Of a stretch of DNA of 49,557 nucleotides, positions 11,995 through 23,316 are shown in pieces; position 1 is the first letter of the stretch; the number at the start of each line of letters is the position of its first letter. Both the position numbers and the translations under genes were made by a program. Source of the DNA: Parasitella parasitica (taxonomy: Eukaryota; Mucoromycota; Mucoromycetes; Mucorales; Mucoraceae). The notes below the pieces were generated by a model. The model had not been told where the DNA came from, ran no database searches, and saw only the letters and a list, made by a program, of their open reading frames with translations. The DNA lies in assembly GCA_025201805.1 (NCBI GenBank), contig MU619262.1, forward strand, positions 143,120 to 192,676, given 5' to 3'.

Positions 11995-13607
11995 CTATTT
12001 CATTAGGTTTTGTTGACAAAATACAACCACATCGCCTCTTCTTCGTTTATCGTCATGAAAATAACTATTGAAAAATCGCTGGCATTCTCTATACCCTTGT
12101 TTGTCTAGGTACTCTCGAATTTCAGGTATTAGATTGTCAAACAAAATTAAATGAGTTGTGGGCCAGACTCGATCTTGCTGATGTGTTTCCAAGAATTTGG
12201 TTGGATTTGCATAAAACTGATCTGCTTCATCCAACTCACTGGTTTCTACTAATGGTGGGTCACAAGTAAGGAACCACATTGGGATGTTGTCATGGATAAT
12301 AGAGTACCACGGAGTAGAGTGGCAAGGCATAAGGACACCAACGGATATATTTTTAGGTTGAGATCGCATCCACAACATGACATCCATGACTCCTCGTTGA
12401 TGCCAGATAGATGTATACAATGCCATTGGTAACTGAGTAAAAACCAAGAACAGTATGATACGTTTACGCCATCTCGAAGATCCCGCTTGTTGTATTCCAT
12501 AAGCTGCAATCATTAGAATCAAAGGTACAATAGGGAAAATGAAGCGAAATTCCTTGTGAGGTAATAAGCTATAGATGATAATAACCCAAGCTGATAAATA
12601 AAGCAATGACTTGAAGCGATTGAACATTGGAGTAGTACAAATACGATAAAGTCCAACTCCAATCATGGGTAAAAATGTTGTAAAGATGAATGGAATCCCT
12701 TGAGATATATACCAATGCCATGTGTGAACACCGTAAAATAGAGACACATTGTTTACAACATTTACTTTAAAGAACAAGTAAGGCGTAAATACAAGACTAC
12801 CCGTGAAGTTTGACCAGCTATGGTTGTAAAGTCTTGTGTCAATCATCACATCCAATGCAATCACCAAAATACAAATGAAAAGTGCATTATAAGCTACTTT
12901 AAATACATTGCTAGAACATAGTAGTAAATGAACGCCCAAAAACAACCATATCAATCCGTTCGTAGGCCTCATCACACAAGCAATAGAAGCAAACACAAGT
13001 GATATACGATAGTTCTTTACCCAAGATTTCCCTGTAGTCTTTACAATACCAGGTAATGGCCAATAATTCAATGCGATGATTGTGAACACCATCTCCATGC
13101 TGTTGGATAACGTTCTCGCTGCCATCTGAAAGTTGAACCAGGAACACAACGTTGTAAAAAGCTGCACAAAAAAATAAGCCGTTAGTATGATATTTGTCAC
13201 GATAGTTTGATGCTTTTTACCATAGACAAAGCAATATCATTTCCAATGACCTTTTTGGCGAGTGTGTAAGTCGCTACATCAGCAACAGCAGCCAAAGTAG
13301 CCTGAAAGTATCGAGGTGCTGCTACTATAACATGTGTGTTTTGCAGACCAAGCAACAGAATTGTCTTGTATACAATTGCAATGGTAAGAGGATGCGAAAA
13401 GCTCCTTATCTTTTCCCTCCACTCCCAAGTGAGATATCCATTACCGAAAACAAGTTCGTGGGCTATTTCTTGTCCTTGCCAGTATTCGTCTGGATTGTCA
13501 TATGTTCGGGTATAGTAAGCATTCAAAAACCTAAACAAGAGACATGTGACAAAAATGAATGTGCGTGATGAGGTTGTTGAAGTGGGTTGTATGGTTGCCT
13601 GAACCAT
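11995..13607 (-). CDS. GPI10: GPI mannosyltransferase III (PIG-B/Gpi10, GT22)
   Basis: This enzyme adds the third, alpha-1,2-linked mannose to the GPI anchor precursor on the ER lumenal side, using dolichol-phosphate-mannose. There are two exons: 13221-13607 and 11995-13161, giving 517 residues; the intron donor is GTAAAA and the acceptor GTGCAG. The N-terminal half carries the GT22 signature TYDNPDEYWQGQEIAHELVF (residues 36-55), with the Asp-Glu pair in the first lumenal loop, then YLTWEWREKIRSFSHPL. The second exon has LCSWFNFQMAARTLSNSMEM, typical of PIG-B, and LLPHKEFRFIFPIVPL, the family's conserved HKEXRF loop. At least eight hydrophobic segments are visible. The stop lies 235 bp from that of OGT in convergent orientation. 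Alternatives within GT22 (Alg9, Alg12, Smp3) fit the motifs less well. Confidence 0.92.
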
Positions 13608-14424
13608 AACTATTGTGTTGAATATTAGTATGATAGAGAAGGCATTAAACTTATGTTACAAAAGGAGGTTTTATACTACTTTTACGTAGCACATGATTTG
13701 AAAAGCAGCAGCAGCCACTACACATAACCGACCATCCTCACTACAGGCTGGACAAGCTGTTGTGGTCAGGGCAATGAGTTGTCAAGTAGGCATCTACCGG
13801 GTAGGTTGTCTCTATTAAGGGTGTTTTGGATTCAAAAAAATTCTCAAAACCTGCACTCATTTCAACCACATTGCGCTCTTCATTATTGCTTTCTAGGTAA
13901 ACAAAAATAAGCGTTTGATGCAGGCCACCCAACTATAAAGTGCCATCAGCCGTTTGAAGAACATCGTATCCCTTGGTCTATATTTCATCTATATCGGGGC
14001 AATTTAATTCTAATAAAATGCTCTATCTTTTGACGTTTGGAGAGAAAATGACCATACATCCATATATATCAATTACAAATCTAGTGCGACATTGTATAAC
14101 TGTCAAGTGCATTAAAATGTGATACTATTGTGTCAAGTACTCTCGTATCTTGATTTTATCGAAACAGAAATTATACATGTTTATGATACTACTATGAAAT
14201 TAACATATGACTATGCTTTACCATCTGATCAACCCCAAAAAGCGTGATTAAAGGATGATTCTGCGCTGCCTACTTTTTTTTTTTTTTTTTTAGAGAAACA
14301 AAAATCTCATCATAAGCAAGACCCTAAAAGTGCCTAATGAGTGGATTTGATGCTATTCAATCACTTGGAAACAAATAATTTCAGTGCAATCCTAGGCTCA
14401 CTTTTCACATTTTGAGGTCGCAAA

Positions 14425-14820
14425 CTACTTTTTACGTATAAGAAATTCTTCATTCACGAAACACTGCATAATGTGCAAAAGTGCGAATTCAACTTTATTT
14501 TGTGGTGCCCAGCACGTGCTACCGCAGGCCTGCTTCGTTTCGCAAAGCTTGTTAAACCTCGCCATGTCCATATTTCTAGAAAAATTTGGAAAATACTGTG
14601 TTGTAAGTACAATGGCTGTGTTATATTTCAGCAGAGAAATTTCCTTGTCATCCATAATCGTAATAGATGAAGGAATACTCATCCTTGAAAGGGCAACATA
14701 CAACTGTCCGTGACATGAAATGTAAGATACAATCTAACCAAAGTTAGTGTTTAGCTTTGAGCATTAATGATGGTCATTGAAAGGGCCAATCGATACGGAG
14801 AATGAATTTACCTCATACAT
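14425..14820 (-). pseudogene. Decayed Pif1-like DNA helicase fragment (Helitron-type possible)
   Basis: The minus strand encodes CHGQLYVALSRMSIPSSITI from 14715, which matches helicase motif VI of the Pif1/RecD-like superfamily (HGQLYVALSRV is nearly invariant in Pif1-like and Helitron helicases). Just upstream, in another frame from 14777, is MTIINAQS, then a stop, then TLTLVRLYL, which resembles the preceding motif (AMTINKAQGQTL followed by VGLYL). The pieces have the right order and spacing but need one stop and one frameshift to be joined, so the gene is dead. Further upstream (14820-15300) there is no clean frame. After motif VI the frame stays open to 14425. Whether it came from a Helitron or from the abundant cellular Pif1-like paralogues cannot be decided. 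Confidence 0.7.
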
Positions 14821-16304
14821 TATGTTTTGAAGAATAGACATTATGACCACAAACCGCATTAGAGTTTGCAGCGACATTCACACGATTAATCAACACATTT
14901 TCTGATTCAAAGGTGTAAATGATTAGTCTGGCGAGATAAATTGAGTTAGCAACGTGTATGATACCTCTCTTCTGCATAAAGAGCTAATAACTGGTGGTAT
15001 AATAGGGATTTGGAGTTCATTCCTCAGTAACACCACCCAATAATCACAACATTAGAAATTGGCCGAATCCTCGCCGTACAGTATCTTTGTGATCGACGTT
15101 GATGTCAAGTTCGAAAACACCTTTTACAAATCATTGCATTCTTTTCGACGACAGGTTCTGTTTAAAAACCGCAAGACAAATGCCCTGAATCTAACCTGAT
15201 CTAAATTTTCTTTATTTGGGAACTTCAGAATTCGTTGAAGAAGGAAGATTTCGGGACGAATTACTTGGTTGTATAAAAAGGAAATAACAGGTACGGTATT
15301 TTAGGACTGTAACTTAATAAGTAAGACGGAACTATTTAATAATGTTTGATAATGAAGATGGTCTACTACTGTGGAACCAATACAAAATCCACTATCAGAA
15401 TATTTTGTTGCATGGATCATCCACAGTGGAGAGTAGTACAGCAAAACTCTTGCTAGCATTTTTTTTTTTTTTGCTATCTTCATTATCTTGATCATTAGTT
15501 TAGTTTTCTTTTAGATACGCAGAACGCATTGTTTTAATAAACTTGAAGGATATTAACGAAAATGTCAAATGTGCATTGTCAATGGAAACCCCTCTCCTCC
15601 CACAAAAGGCGGTCTTGGAATATTTCCCAGCATCAGTACCTGTAGCAACAATGGGTTACCTGACGGAAAGGAGCGTCAGAACAAGACAAAATGTAAAGAA
15701 TTTATATATATCACGATTGACATTTTATGCAACACCTAGAATGACAACAGCGGAGCAGAAACAGAATAATTCATCAGCAGGTGACATGACTCGAGATCCC
15801 ACGGCTCATTCAACCGATATAATTTTGAAACAAATTGCTGAAAATATTTTATTTATTCCATCAAAATGGCTTAGGATCTTCAACTATTACATCCAGATTG
15901 CATAGCGTCAATGACAAACATGTTTTTATTATATTGTTTTTGTTCATAAACCTGGATCATTTGAAGGTCATAAATAAAAGATGCCAACTAGATTTCTGTA
16001 GTGGACATCAAAGCTGGTTCTTTTTTTGTTTTTGTTTGTTTACAAAATATATAACAAGTTCGTGTGTACTAGTGCGAGTGTGAGATTGTGTTTGAAAGGA
16101 CCAAAAATACAATCTTTTGAAATATTATTCTAAATGAATGATAATGAAGGAATATGATTGAATTTATTGTTTACAGCCCTTGAAATAGTTTTTTTCAGGT
16201 ACAGTATTTATTCCCCCTTACTAAAAGACAAGTAGTGTCAAATCGAAAAAACGCTGATCCGAATTTACATAAGCAACAGTTTTTGGCAACAAAAGTATCC
16301 AATG

Positions 16305-16516
16305 TGAGCGCCTCATTTTAATATTGATTTAAGGTTTTGAGCATAATAAAGTTATAACTGAGGCTTTTGTTTGTCAAAAATCTTTTTACTTTTTTGAAAT
16401 AAATTCAAACTATTTTAACCTGGGCTGATTATTTATAAATCCTTCAGCCATATATCCATTCCTTTTTTAGCAATACATAAAAAAAAAAAAGGTTGAAATC
16501 TAGAATGAGGCGCTCC
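16305..16516. repeat. Short inverted repeat pair
   Basis: GAGCGCCTCATTTTA at 16305-16319 and its near-exact reverse complement at 16502-16516 (one mismatch) face each other across about 180 bp of AT-rich DNA. The GC-rich core stands out from its surroundings. No clear target-site duplication flanks the pair, so a small MITE-like element is only a possibility. A chance match in a window this long is not excluded. Confidence 0.4.
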
Positions 16517-18006
16517 TGGCTGTCGCTGTATTTTTTGTATAGTAAGAGACTCTAGGATACACACCTATATTTATATATACACATGTATGCGAGATGCACC
16601 GTTAAATGTAAGAGAATGTCGTTACCGAAAGTAAATGTCTCTAAATTTCAAGCGCTTTCAGTATAAATGACGTATAAAAAATTGAGATCTGATGTCAAAG
16701 AACGAATCCATGTATTTGCCACTGTATGAAAAGTGTAAGGGGGTCTTTAGATCCCTGCGCGAATATGTTTTTTATAATCTTTAACCCCATCAATACCCAA
16801 ATCCACGTTGCAGCTGTTACTGTTGCACAGCAGACCAGTATCCAAGCTTTTGTTTTTGTGTAATAAGTCGTATAACAAATAAAAACAATAGGTTAGCTTA
16901 ACCACCTGTTAGCAGCTTTGCTATAGGATTAGTTTCTATTAGTGATGTATCTAGTCAGATCAGAAACTGCATCGGGCCTATTGACATCACCAGAATACAC
17001 ATCGCGTCTGGGGTATACTATAATAACATACGTAGTATACCTTCATGGTTCAGGCCAAAGATGAGCTGAACTGTGGCACAATAGAATGGGGATTTCGTAC
17101 GAGACTCACTCAAAGTCGTTCATGTTAGAGTTTGAAGTTAAAAAAAAAAAAAAAAAAAAAAAGATCTGTCATACAAGATGAAAAAAAAAAAAGCCAAATT
17201 ATTGCTCATATTACTACTATCTCCAAGAGAGCAGCCATTATCCATAAGAAACAAATGCTATGTATCTATGATCTACTACTATTTTACCTTTCATTTCAAT
17301 TGTGGCCGCGTAAATGCATTGTACAAGATCTTGACATGTTGTATCAGACATCAAGAAAAAACTCTGAGGAGCTGAATTTTGGATTACACAAGATGAGGTT
17401 TATACAAATATACCAGATTTAGGCTCTCTTATAAGATATAATAACATGAGAGTAAGTGCATGGTATCTCTTATACTATATTTCTAAAATACAGACCGAAT
17501 ATAACGCATATTTTGATCCGTGTTTTTGCAGTTGTCGTAGTTGTCTATTTCAGAACATTGGCATACTTTAGAGTAGTAGTAAAGACAGAAGGTCATGATG
17601 CCATTTCTATAAAGAGGATGCCGGTCGAAGTAAAATCCTAGAAAGGAAAACGGAGGTGGCTTACAAGGGGACATTACTATGTATGAATACATTTATGCCA
17701 TCAGTGAACAATGCTGTTGCTTGAACAAGTATATGTAATAATAATAAAAAAAAAAATCTCGGTAAATGCGGTTTCGTTCATCTCGATAACTTCTGATATC
17801 GGAAAACGTTCATATGCCTCATAATATGATACTGTTTGATTTATTTTTAGCATTTTTTTTTATATATATATCTACTTTAGAATTGTAAACGATAAAAAAT
17901 GCGCATTTGCGGTCATATGAATCCAAGTAAAAAAAGATTCCTACTGTGCAACAGATGTCGTTTATCGGAAACGGGTGGAGAGCGCAGTTACACCAAGCTT
18001 TTTTAA

Positions 18007-18015
18007 TATAAAAAG
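18007..18015 (+). promoter_or_regulatory. TATA box of the C2H2 factor gene
   Basis: TATAAAAAG lies 72 bp before the ATG of the zinc-finger gene, in a context typical of a TATA-driven regulated fungal promoter. A pyrimidine-rich stretch (TTTTCGCTTTCTTCAG) follows, where transcription probably begins. Confidence 0.6.
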
Positions 18016-18078
18016 AGCATTGTCTTTTCGCTTTCTTCAGTTTTTGTTTCTCTAAATAACATCAGATAAAAAATCAAA

Positions 18079-19065
18079 ATGAACTCTGCTGTCTTTTATA
18101 CTCAAGACATTTTTGCATCACCTCCTTCTTCTTCTAATACTAATAATCAGGGCTATTTTACATCCCTTGATCAGCTTGAAGCTCCATACTTTACAAAAGA
18201 GTGCCAATTTTACTATCCCAGTCCAAATGAAGACTGCAATATCTTTCAGCAACAACAGCAAAACATGTCCATGCTCATGGTTCCTCCTCTTGGCCAGTAT
18301 GAGCCATTTGATCTGTCTGCTATTTCCTTAGACGCCTTTACTTCAATGATGGCGCCTGATTTTCTTCAACACAAAGTCCCTGCTATTGATTTGGTAGATC
18401 AATTTATCGCTGAGCATGAAGCTGCTTTAAACTTTCCTGAACAAGCCTTAAAACAACATCAACAACAAACACCTGTAATCGAAACAAATTGGTCTCACTG
18501 GACCTACAACAACATTTCTCGGGAAGCTTCTCCGGAAATCTTATCCGAAGGTCTGTCATCCTCCAAATCTACTTCTGCCTCATCCGTTCCGCCATCTCCT
18601 GTGCCTGAAATTGCTGTGCTCAAAAACAAAAAGACAAATAAGGTAACTAAATCAACAACGACAGCAGGTCCCGCTCGTCGTGGTCGCGGTAAAGGTGTCA
18701 AGAACAAGGTTGCCAACAAGAAGACCGTTGCTGCCGCTGCTGCTGCTGCTGCTGCTATCAAGGAGTCATCCTCTTCAAAAACTCCTGTTGAAGGTGCTTT
18801 ATATGTCTGTCAACATCACGACTGCGGTAGATCGTTTACTCGTCCTTATAATCTCACATCTCATATGCGTACGCACACTTCAGAACGCCCCTATGCTTGC
18901 TCGCACTGTGGTAGAAGATTCGCAAGACAACACGATCGCAACAGACACGAAAAATTACACTGGGGTATCCGTCCTTACGCTTGCCATCACTGCCACAAAT
19001 CATTTGCTCGTATGGATGCATTAAACAGACATTTGCGCATGGAAAATGGCTGTACTGGTGTACAT

Positions 19066-19071
<6 letters not shown>
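18079..19071 (+). CDS. C2H2 zinc-finger transcription factor, Crz1-like
   Basis: An intronless gene of 330 residues. The N-terminal two thirds are low-complexity (Gln, Ser/Pro, polyAla at 218-226) with a basic RRGRGKG patch at 200-206 that may be a nuclear signal or AT-hook. Three C2H2 fingers fill residues 244-325: CQHHDCGRSFTRPYNLTSHM, CSHCGRRFARQHDRNRHEKL, and CHHCHKSFARMDALNRHLR ending in Cys rather than His. The finger order and the words RPYNL-SHMRTHT, ARQHDRNRH and ARMDALNRH are those of the calcineurin-activated factor Crz1 and its relatives. PEIAVL at 176-181 fits the PxIxIT calcineurin-docking pattern, which supports this reading; PVIETN at 132-137 is a weaker fit. Many SP sites could be phosphorylated. 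Crz1-like is my inference; other three-finger activators are possible. The stop codon merges into a poly-A tract. Confidence 0.85.
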
Positions 19072-19105
<34 letters not shown>

Positions 19106-19110
19106 AAAAT

Positions 19111-19144
<34 letters not shown>
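19070..19144 (+). repeat. Double poly-A tract abutting the stop codon
   Basis: About 33 A residues begin within the TAA stop codon of the zinc-finger gene. They are followed by TTAAAATAATT and a second run of about 31 A. There is therefore essentially no unique 3' UTR before the homopolymer. Read-through would add a polylysine tail. Length is likely unstable and may be misassembled. Confidence 0.9.
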
Positions 19145-19147
<3 letters not shown>

Positions 19148-21585
19148 ATTATATATATATCTTGTTCATATCCCTTCCCCTCCTTTTCGTATATTTCGTC
19201 CCTTCATCGCCTCTTTTTTTTTTGTATTTTATTATTACCATGTCTATCATATTCCAAAACCAAAAATCTTGTAAATAAAAAACTTAAAACTTGCTGTTTT
19301 GTTTAAATTAAATCGTCAAAAAAAGGCTCCCAAAACTGTATAAAATAGTAGTACAATAGCCGCAGCCTCCATCTTGAGCTGTTCAATGTACACATCAGCC
19401 CTGGCTTGGTGTACTTTACCTTGATCTATATGCATATGCAGCCATCCGCACTTGTAAATATATAAAAATCCTGGTGACATTTACCATGTATACACAAAAA
19501 TATGTATTCAGTGTATCAGAAGAGTACTCATATGATGACGTTTGATGTGTTTGCAGATGCACCTGAAAGACGAATGTGTTACAATTGTCAGTTTGGAATT
19601 GTGGTGGTGGCTGTGTGGAAACGTTTCCATTTTGGATTGTGTTTTTTTACAAGAATAGATTTGTTTTGACTTATGATCAACTTTTTTTTTTTTAGCTCTT
19701 CACACACTTTACAAGTTTCCATAGACACATAAAAAAGTGCCTTGGTGACCCATCACTTTTTGCTATCAGTTGTTGTATAGAACAACATCATACAAGTGTC
19801 ATTTTTCGCTATCAGACCTTTTAAGTTATTTCCTTTACGAGCGGCTTCCCCGGCGATTCTATAAAAATCAGTTTCAAATTGATATTTCTTTTAGATTATC
19901 TCAGATCGCCTTCAAGCATAAATGCAATATATCGAGCTGTTGGTTTCTGTTGCCAAGATGATGAGTGTAATAATAGAAAACCTATATTTAAACTGACCTA
20001 TATTGTATGTGTATGAGTATGTATATATGTTATACATGTATGTATTTATATACATGTCAGCAGGCAATCGACATTTGTGTTGGTATTCAGATTCTATTGT
20101 CTCAACTCTCACTCTCGGTGTAACCGAGATGATGTATTCTCGGTAAAATACAACCAGGCACAGAGGAAAACAATACTTTTAAGGTTGATTCCATCATTGA
20201 TATAGTAGTCTATTTTTCAATTTTTTTGCCATTCAAAGATTTCTTTTTCTAAAAGAAATGTCATCACAACAACCTTTTTTTTTTATTTTTTTGAATTTGG
20301 ATGTTACTGTTCAACAAGGTAAACAATCATGCAATGGACGCAGACTCCACCACTTGATTTTTTTTTGTGGTGGCTACAAGCCATGTACATATGTCCAAAT
20401 ATAGATTGACTTTAGAAAGAGTCTTTTTTGTTCGCTATCGATTATTGTGGTTGTACGTTCGACGGATCAATACAAGTGTAATACCAATCTTGAAACAAAT
20501 AAAAAATTTCTAAACAAATTTTTGGTACTAAGAATATATCATGAAACTCTTTTTTTTTTTTTATTCAATCACGATATTATCAATAGTAGTAATATAGTAT
20601 CTGGAGATGCCGGGATGCTTAGATTAGGGATTGAGCGTACTCGCAGTTTGATTTACTACTGCCTTTCAATAGATACTAAAAACCTTCAAAAGGCTGGACA
20701 AATCCTCCTGTGTTAGTGGTTGATGACGATGGTATCACAGAAGGTTTCCATTGGCATGTTGTTATCATCATCTTATTCTTACCAAAACGAGTATTTTTTA
20801 AAGATCAAGCAAATTACACGTTTCTGATCTATTACTACTTTATCGGATATCTTGAGGTTTGATTCATGCGCTTTCAAAGATATTGTAACTATGTCCGTTC
20901 AGTTGACTCGTCTTGAGCTTAAGGCTAGAATACATTAAATAGGAATGGCACTGTTGGAGACAAATATATAAATATATCGCTCATTTTCTTTTCTGAAAGT
21001 GGCATACAATGGCAGCCATATTAATAGAATATTTATCTTGTAGCAACTCTAATGAATCTTGGAAAGTTTTTCTGTTGATTTTTTTTTTTTTTTGCAATGT
21101 CAATGAACAAAGCATCATCTTTTCAAACGTTGTTGGAATAAAAACGCCATAATGGCTCTCACATGTACTCAAACGACTCCAAGTGAACCAAAGCGATACT
21201 TGATGGATTAATAGCGTGTTCCAAGTGTTCTCGCCATGTTTCTATTGTTTATTACGCTGAGCAAGCGTCTTTGACTCCAGTGTTGAGCCAGCCGATTCCA
21301 ACTGTAGAATGGACGGCGATGTGCGGTAAAAATCACAGTTGTATTATGTTGACAGACACAAAAAGGATAAAGATATCACATAATTATACAGATGTTGGGG
21401 AATATTGATTAATCACAGTGATATTATAGCCATTATCTACATGAATTTGATAGCATCGCGTATAGTGTACCATATGTGAACAAGCCGGAGCTGTTGACTG
21501 TAAACAACCCTTTTATTTGAAAGAGAAAATATGCGTTTGAAGGTTCTAATAAATGGGCAGCGATGTCAAAAATTAATGTTAGGAT
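19145..21585. other. Intergenic, nothing recognised
   Basis: About 2.4 kb between the zinc-finger gene and the 3' end of the HP1-like gene. It contains TA-rich low complexity, T-tracts (near 19681, 20550, 21078) and only short frames without domain signatures. Its left end must include the polyadenylation region of the zinc-finger gene. I see no RNA gene. Confidence 0.6.
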
Positions 21586-22734
21586 TTACTGCTGCATGAC
21601 CATCTCAACAAAGCGGTCAATAACCTATAAAATTCAGTTTAGAAAAATAGACAATTAACACGAAATAAACGCAAACATTTACAAGATCTGGTCTCTTTTC
21701 TTTAACCAAAGCTAATGGGTGGATAGACTTGACGCCGTCCTTCCTATGCAGCGATAAAAATGAAGAGCGTGTTTAGAGGGAATGGCTGGCCGCGCCAAGG
21801 GTTACTTACCATTTGACAAGACAGTAGAGGTCTGACTGATCCATTTCCTTTCCAATATATTCGACACTCTCGGTTTGAGTTTGCCAATCCAAAGGAGGAT
21901 CGATAGCAAATTTCTCGTTGAAAATAACATCCTCGCTCTCTTGTATGTCTTCAATGTCGATCACTGCTTTCTTTGGCCTGGGAGGAGGAGACAGGCTTTC
22001 GATTGAAGAATCATCGTCAATGCCCAATTCCTCTCTCTTTCTCTTTTTTTCATGCTGCTCCAAAAAGTAGTCTTGCTGCTTGTTGTCATTGCTCACGGCT
22101 CTTTTAGTCGCTGCTGATTTAAACACTGCGTTTTCTGAGCCCATGTCTTCATCTGATTGATTTGTTGAGCGGTTGGGAGTTGCAAAGACGTCTTCGTCAT
22201 CGGAACTCTCTATTTCCATGGTCTCGGGCGGAATATCGTCATCCAAGTCATCGTCTTCATTGTTGGCAGTAGCGATGACTTGAGGTAATCGAACAGGCTC
22301 TTTTCCTTTATCCTTACTTGCGCTAAAGATACCATCTAAAGTTTGCTGCTGCTGCTGCTGCTGCTTGGCAGAGTCTGTTCTGTCGTCGTCGGCTGATCTT
22401 GTGGAAGTGGAGACGGACGCAGGAGAAGAGGGTGAATTGGCAGAAATGACGATGGGTATTTGCTTTGGAGCAGCTGGCGCTTTTGTTAATTTAATTGGTT
22501 TCTTGCGAGTGTTGTTGAGTTTTTCAAATCGAACTCTGTCCTTGGAGTCGGGCGCCATGGCATTCCAATATTTTTCAATCAAATCAATAGCAAATCTGAT
22601 TGTGCCAAGAAGAAGATAAATAAATGATTCTTGGCGTATTCCCCATTATTTGTTTACTTACACATTCGCTTCTTTCTCCCAAGTATTGTCTTCTGGGGGA
22701 TAATTCATCCATTTGATAAAGTACAGCAGCTCCT

Positions 22735-22778
<44 letters not shown>

Positions 22779-22894
22779 TACAAGAGTCTTGGAGATGTAA
22801 AAATGTGCCCAGTTACCTTGTTTTTCTTGATGAATCTGTGAGCTTGGATCTCCTCGACCTCGTAAACTTCTTCTTCTACCGGCGAATTGCTCAT
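21586..22894 (-). CDS. HP1-like chromodomain/chromoshadow protein
   Basis: HP1/Swi6 proteins bind H3K9-methylated nucleosomes through the chromodomain and dimerise through the chromoshadow domain to build heterochromatin. Five exons (minus): 22817-22894, 22662-22732, 21810-22595, 21683-21743 and 21586-21624, giving 344 residues. The chromodomain (about 10-60) is split by introns 1 and 2: EVYEVEEIQAHRFIKKNK, then LLYFIKWMNYPPEDNTWEKE, then FAIDLIEKYW. It retains the Tyr, Trp and Tyr of the aromatic cage. A long disordered, acidic middle follows, with a six-Gln run and KR-rich patches. The C-terminal chromoshadow domain reads DWQTQTESVEYIGKE, LYCLVKWKDG, SIHPLALVKEKRP and VIDRFVEMV. Intron 1 holds a 37-T run. 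The gene is divergent from the PTPMT1-like gene, with 422 bp between start codons. Confidence 0.9.
22737..22773. repeat. T37 homopolymer inside intron 1 of the HP1-like gene
   Basis: An uninterrupted run of about 37 T on the plus strand (A on the transcript) lies just upstream of the intron 1 acceptor, in place of the usual pyrimidine tract. It is an A-run in the RNA, so it cannot act as a polypyrimidine tract. Confidence 0.9.
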
Positions 22895-23316
22895 TGTATG
22901 GCCTTTTTTTTTATATATATATGTATTAGTTGAAACAGAAAAGAAAACCAGAGAAAACTTTTTAGTTGCCATCACAAAGTGCTGAATACCACGTCTCACA
23001 TTTTGTACTCCCACAGCTCTAAAAAAAAATTTACAGTGTCGAAAACCGCAACAAATAAAATTAACATCCGCATTTACCATGTCCCTATTGTTCAAACATG
23101 GCGTCAGGAACCAGCAACACACACTCTTCAATCCTTATTTGCGCCGTGAAAAATGACAGATTCTACAAGGCCACAGCATTGAAACCATTTAGCAACTCTG
23201 CCCTGAAAAAAATCAGCACAAAAACAAGCCACCACCAACTGCATGAAATATGAATATCAACTACATTTTTTTGGTTTTTCTATTTTCGTTGTATTTTATT
23301 TCTTTCGCTTATTGCC
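22895..23316. promoter_or_regulatory. Divergent promoter region, HP1-like and PTPMT1-like genes
   Basis: 422 bp between the two divergent start codons must contain both promoters. It holds a TATATATATG stretch near 22911-22922 on the HP1-like side. On the plus side are two overlapping short frames, an ATG at 23079 (25 codons) and one at 23098 (51 codons), which could act as upstream ORFs of the phosphatase mRNA if transcription starts that far out. No known binding site stands out. Confidence 0.4.

Larger units (their letters stand above)
13608..18078. other. Gene-poor island with relics
   Basis: About 4.5 kb with no intact gene I can support. It holds a decayed Pif1-like helicase (minus, about 14425-14820), an inverted repeat (16305-16516), an A-tract (17141-17162), and a plus frame of 120 codons at 15543-15905 without a recognised domain. 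A minus frame at about 16698-16863 encodes a single hydrophobic segment (AWILVCCATVTAATWIWVLM) followed by a short tail; it might be the last exon of a small membrane protein, but I could not build convincing upstream exons. Two similar words, CAGGTACGGTATTTT (15288) and CAGGTACAGTATTTA (16196), could be the ends of a mobile element. The rightmost about 150 bp belong to the promoter of the zinc-finger gene. Confidence 0.55.

Noticed and set aside
15543-15905. 120-codon plus frame as an independent gene
   Set aside because: No domain, no splice-compatible continuation, no promoter signal; it sits beside a helicase relic and could be chance or relic.
16698-17120. Minus-strand small membrane protein with a single hydrophobic segment
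   Set aside because: The terminal frame looks plausible, but candidate upstream exons need very short introns and do not give a consistent frame or start.
23079-23156. 25-codon frame upstream of the PTPMT1-like gene as a separate mini-gene
   Set aside because: Too short, overlapped by another frame at 23098, no recognised family; at most an upstream ORF, noted in the promoter entry.
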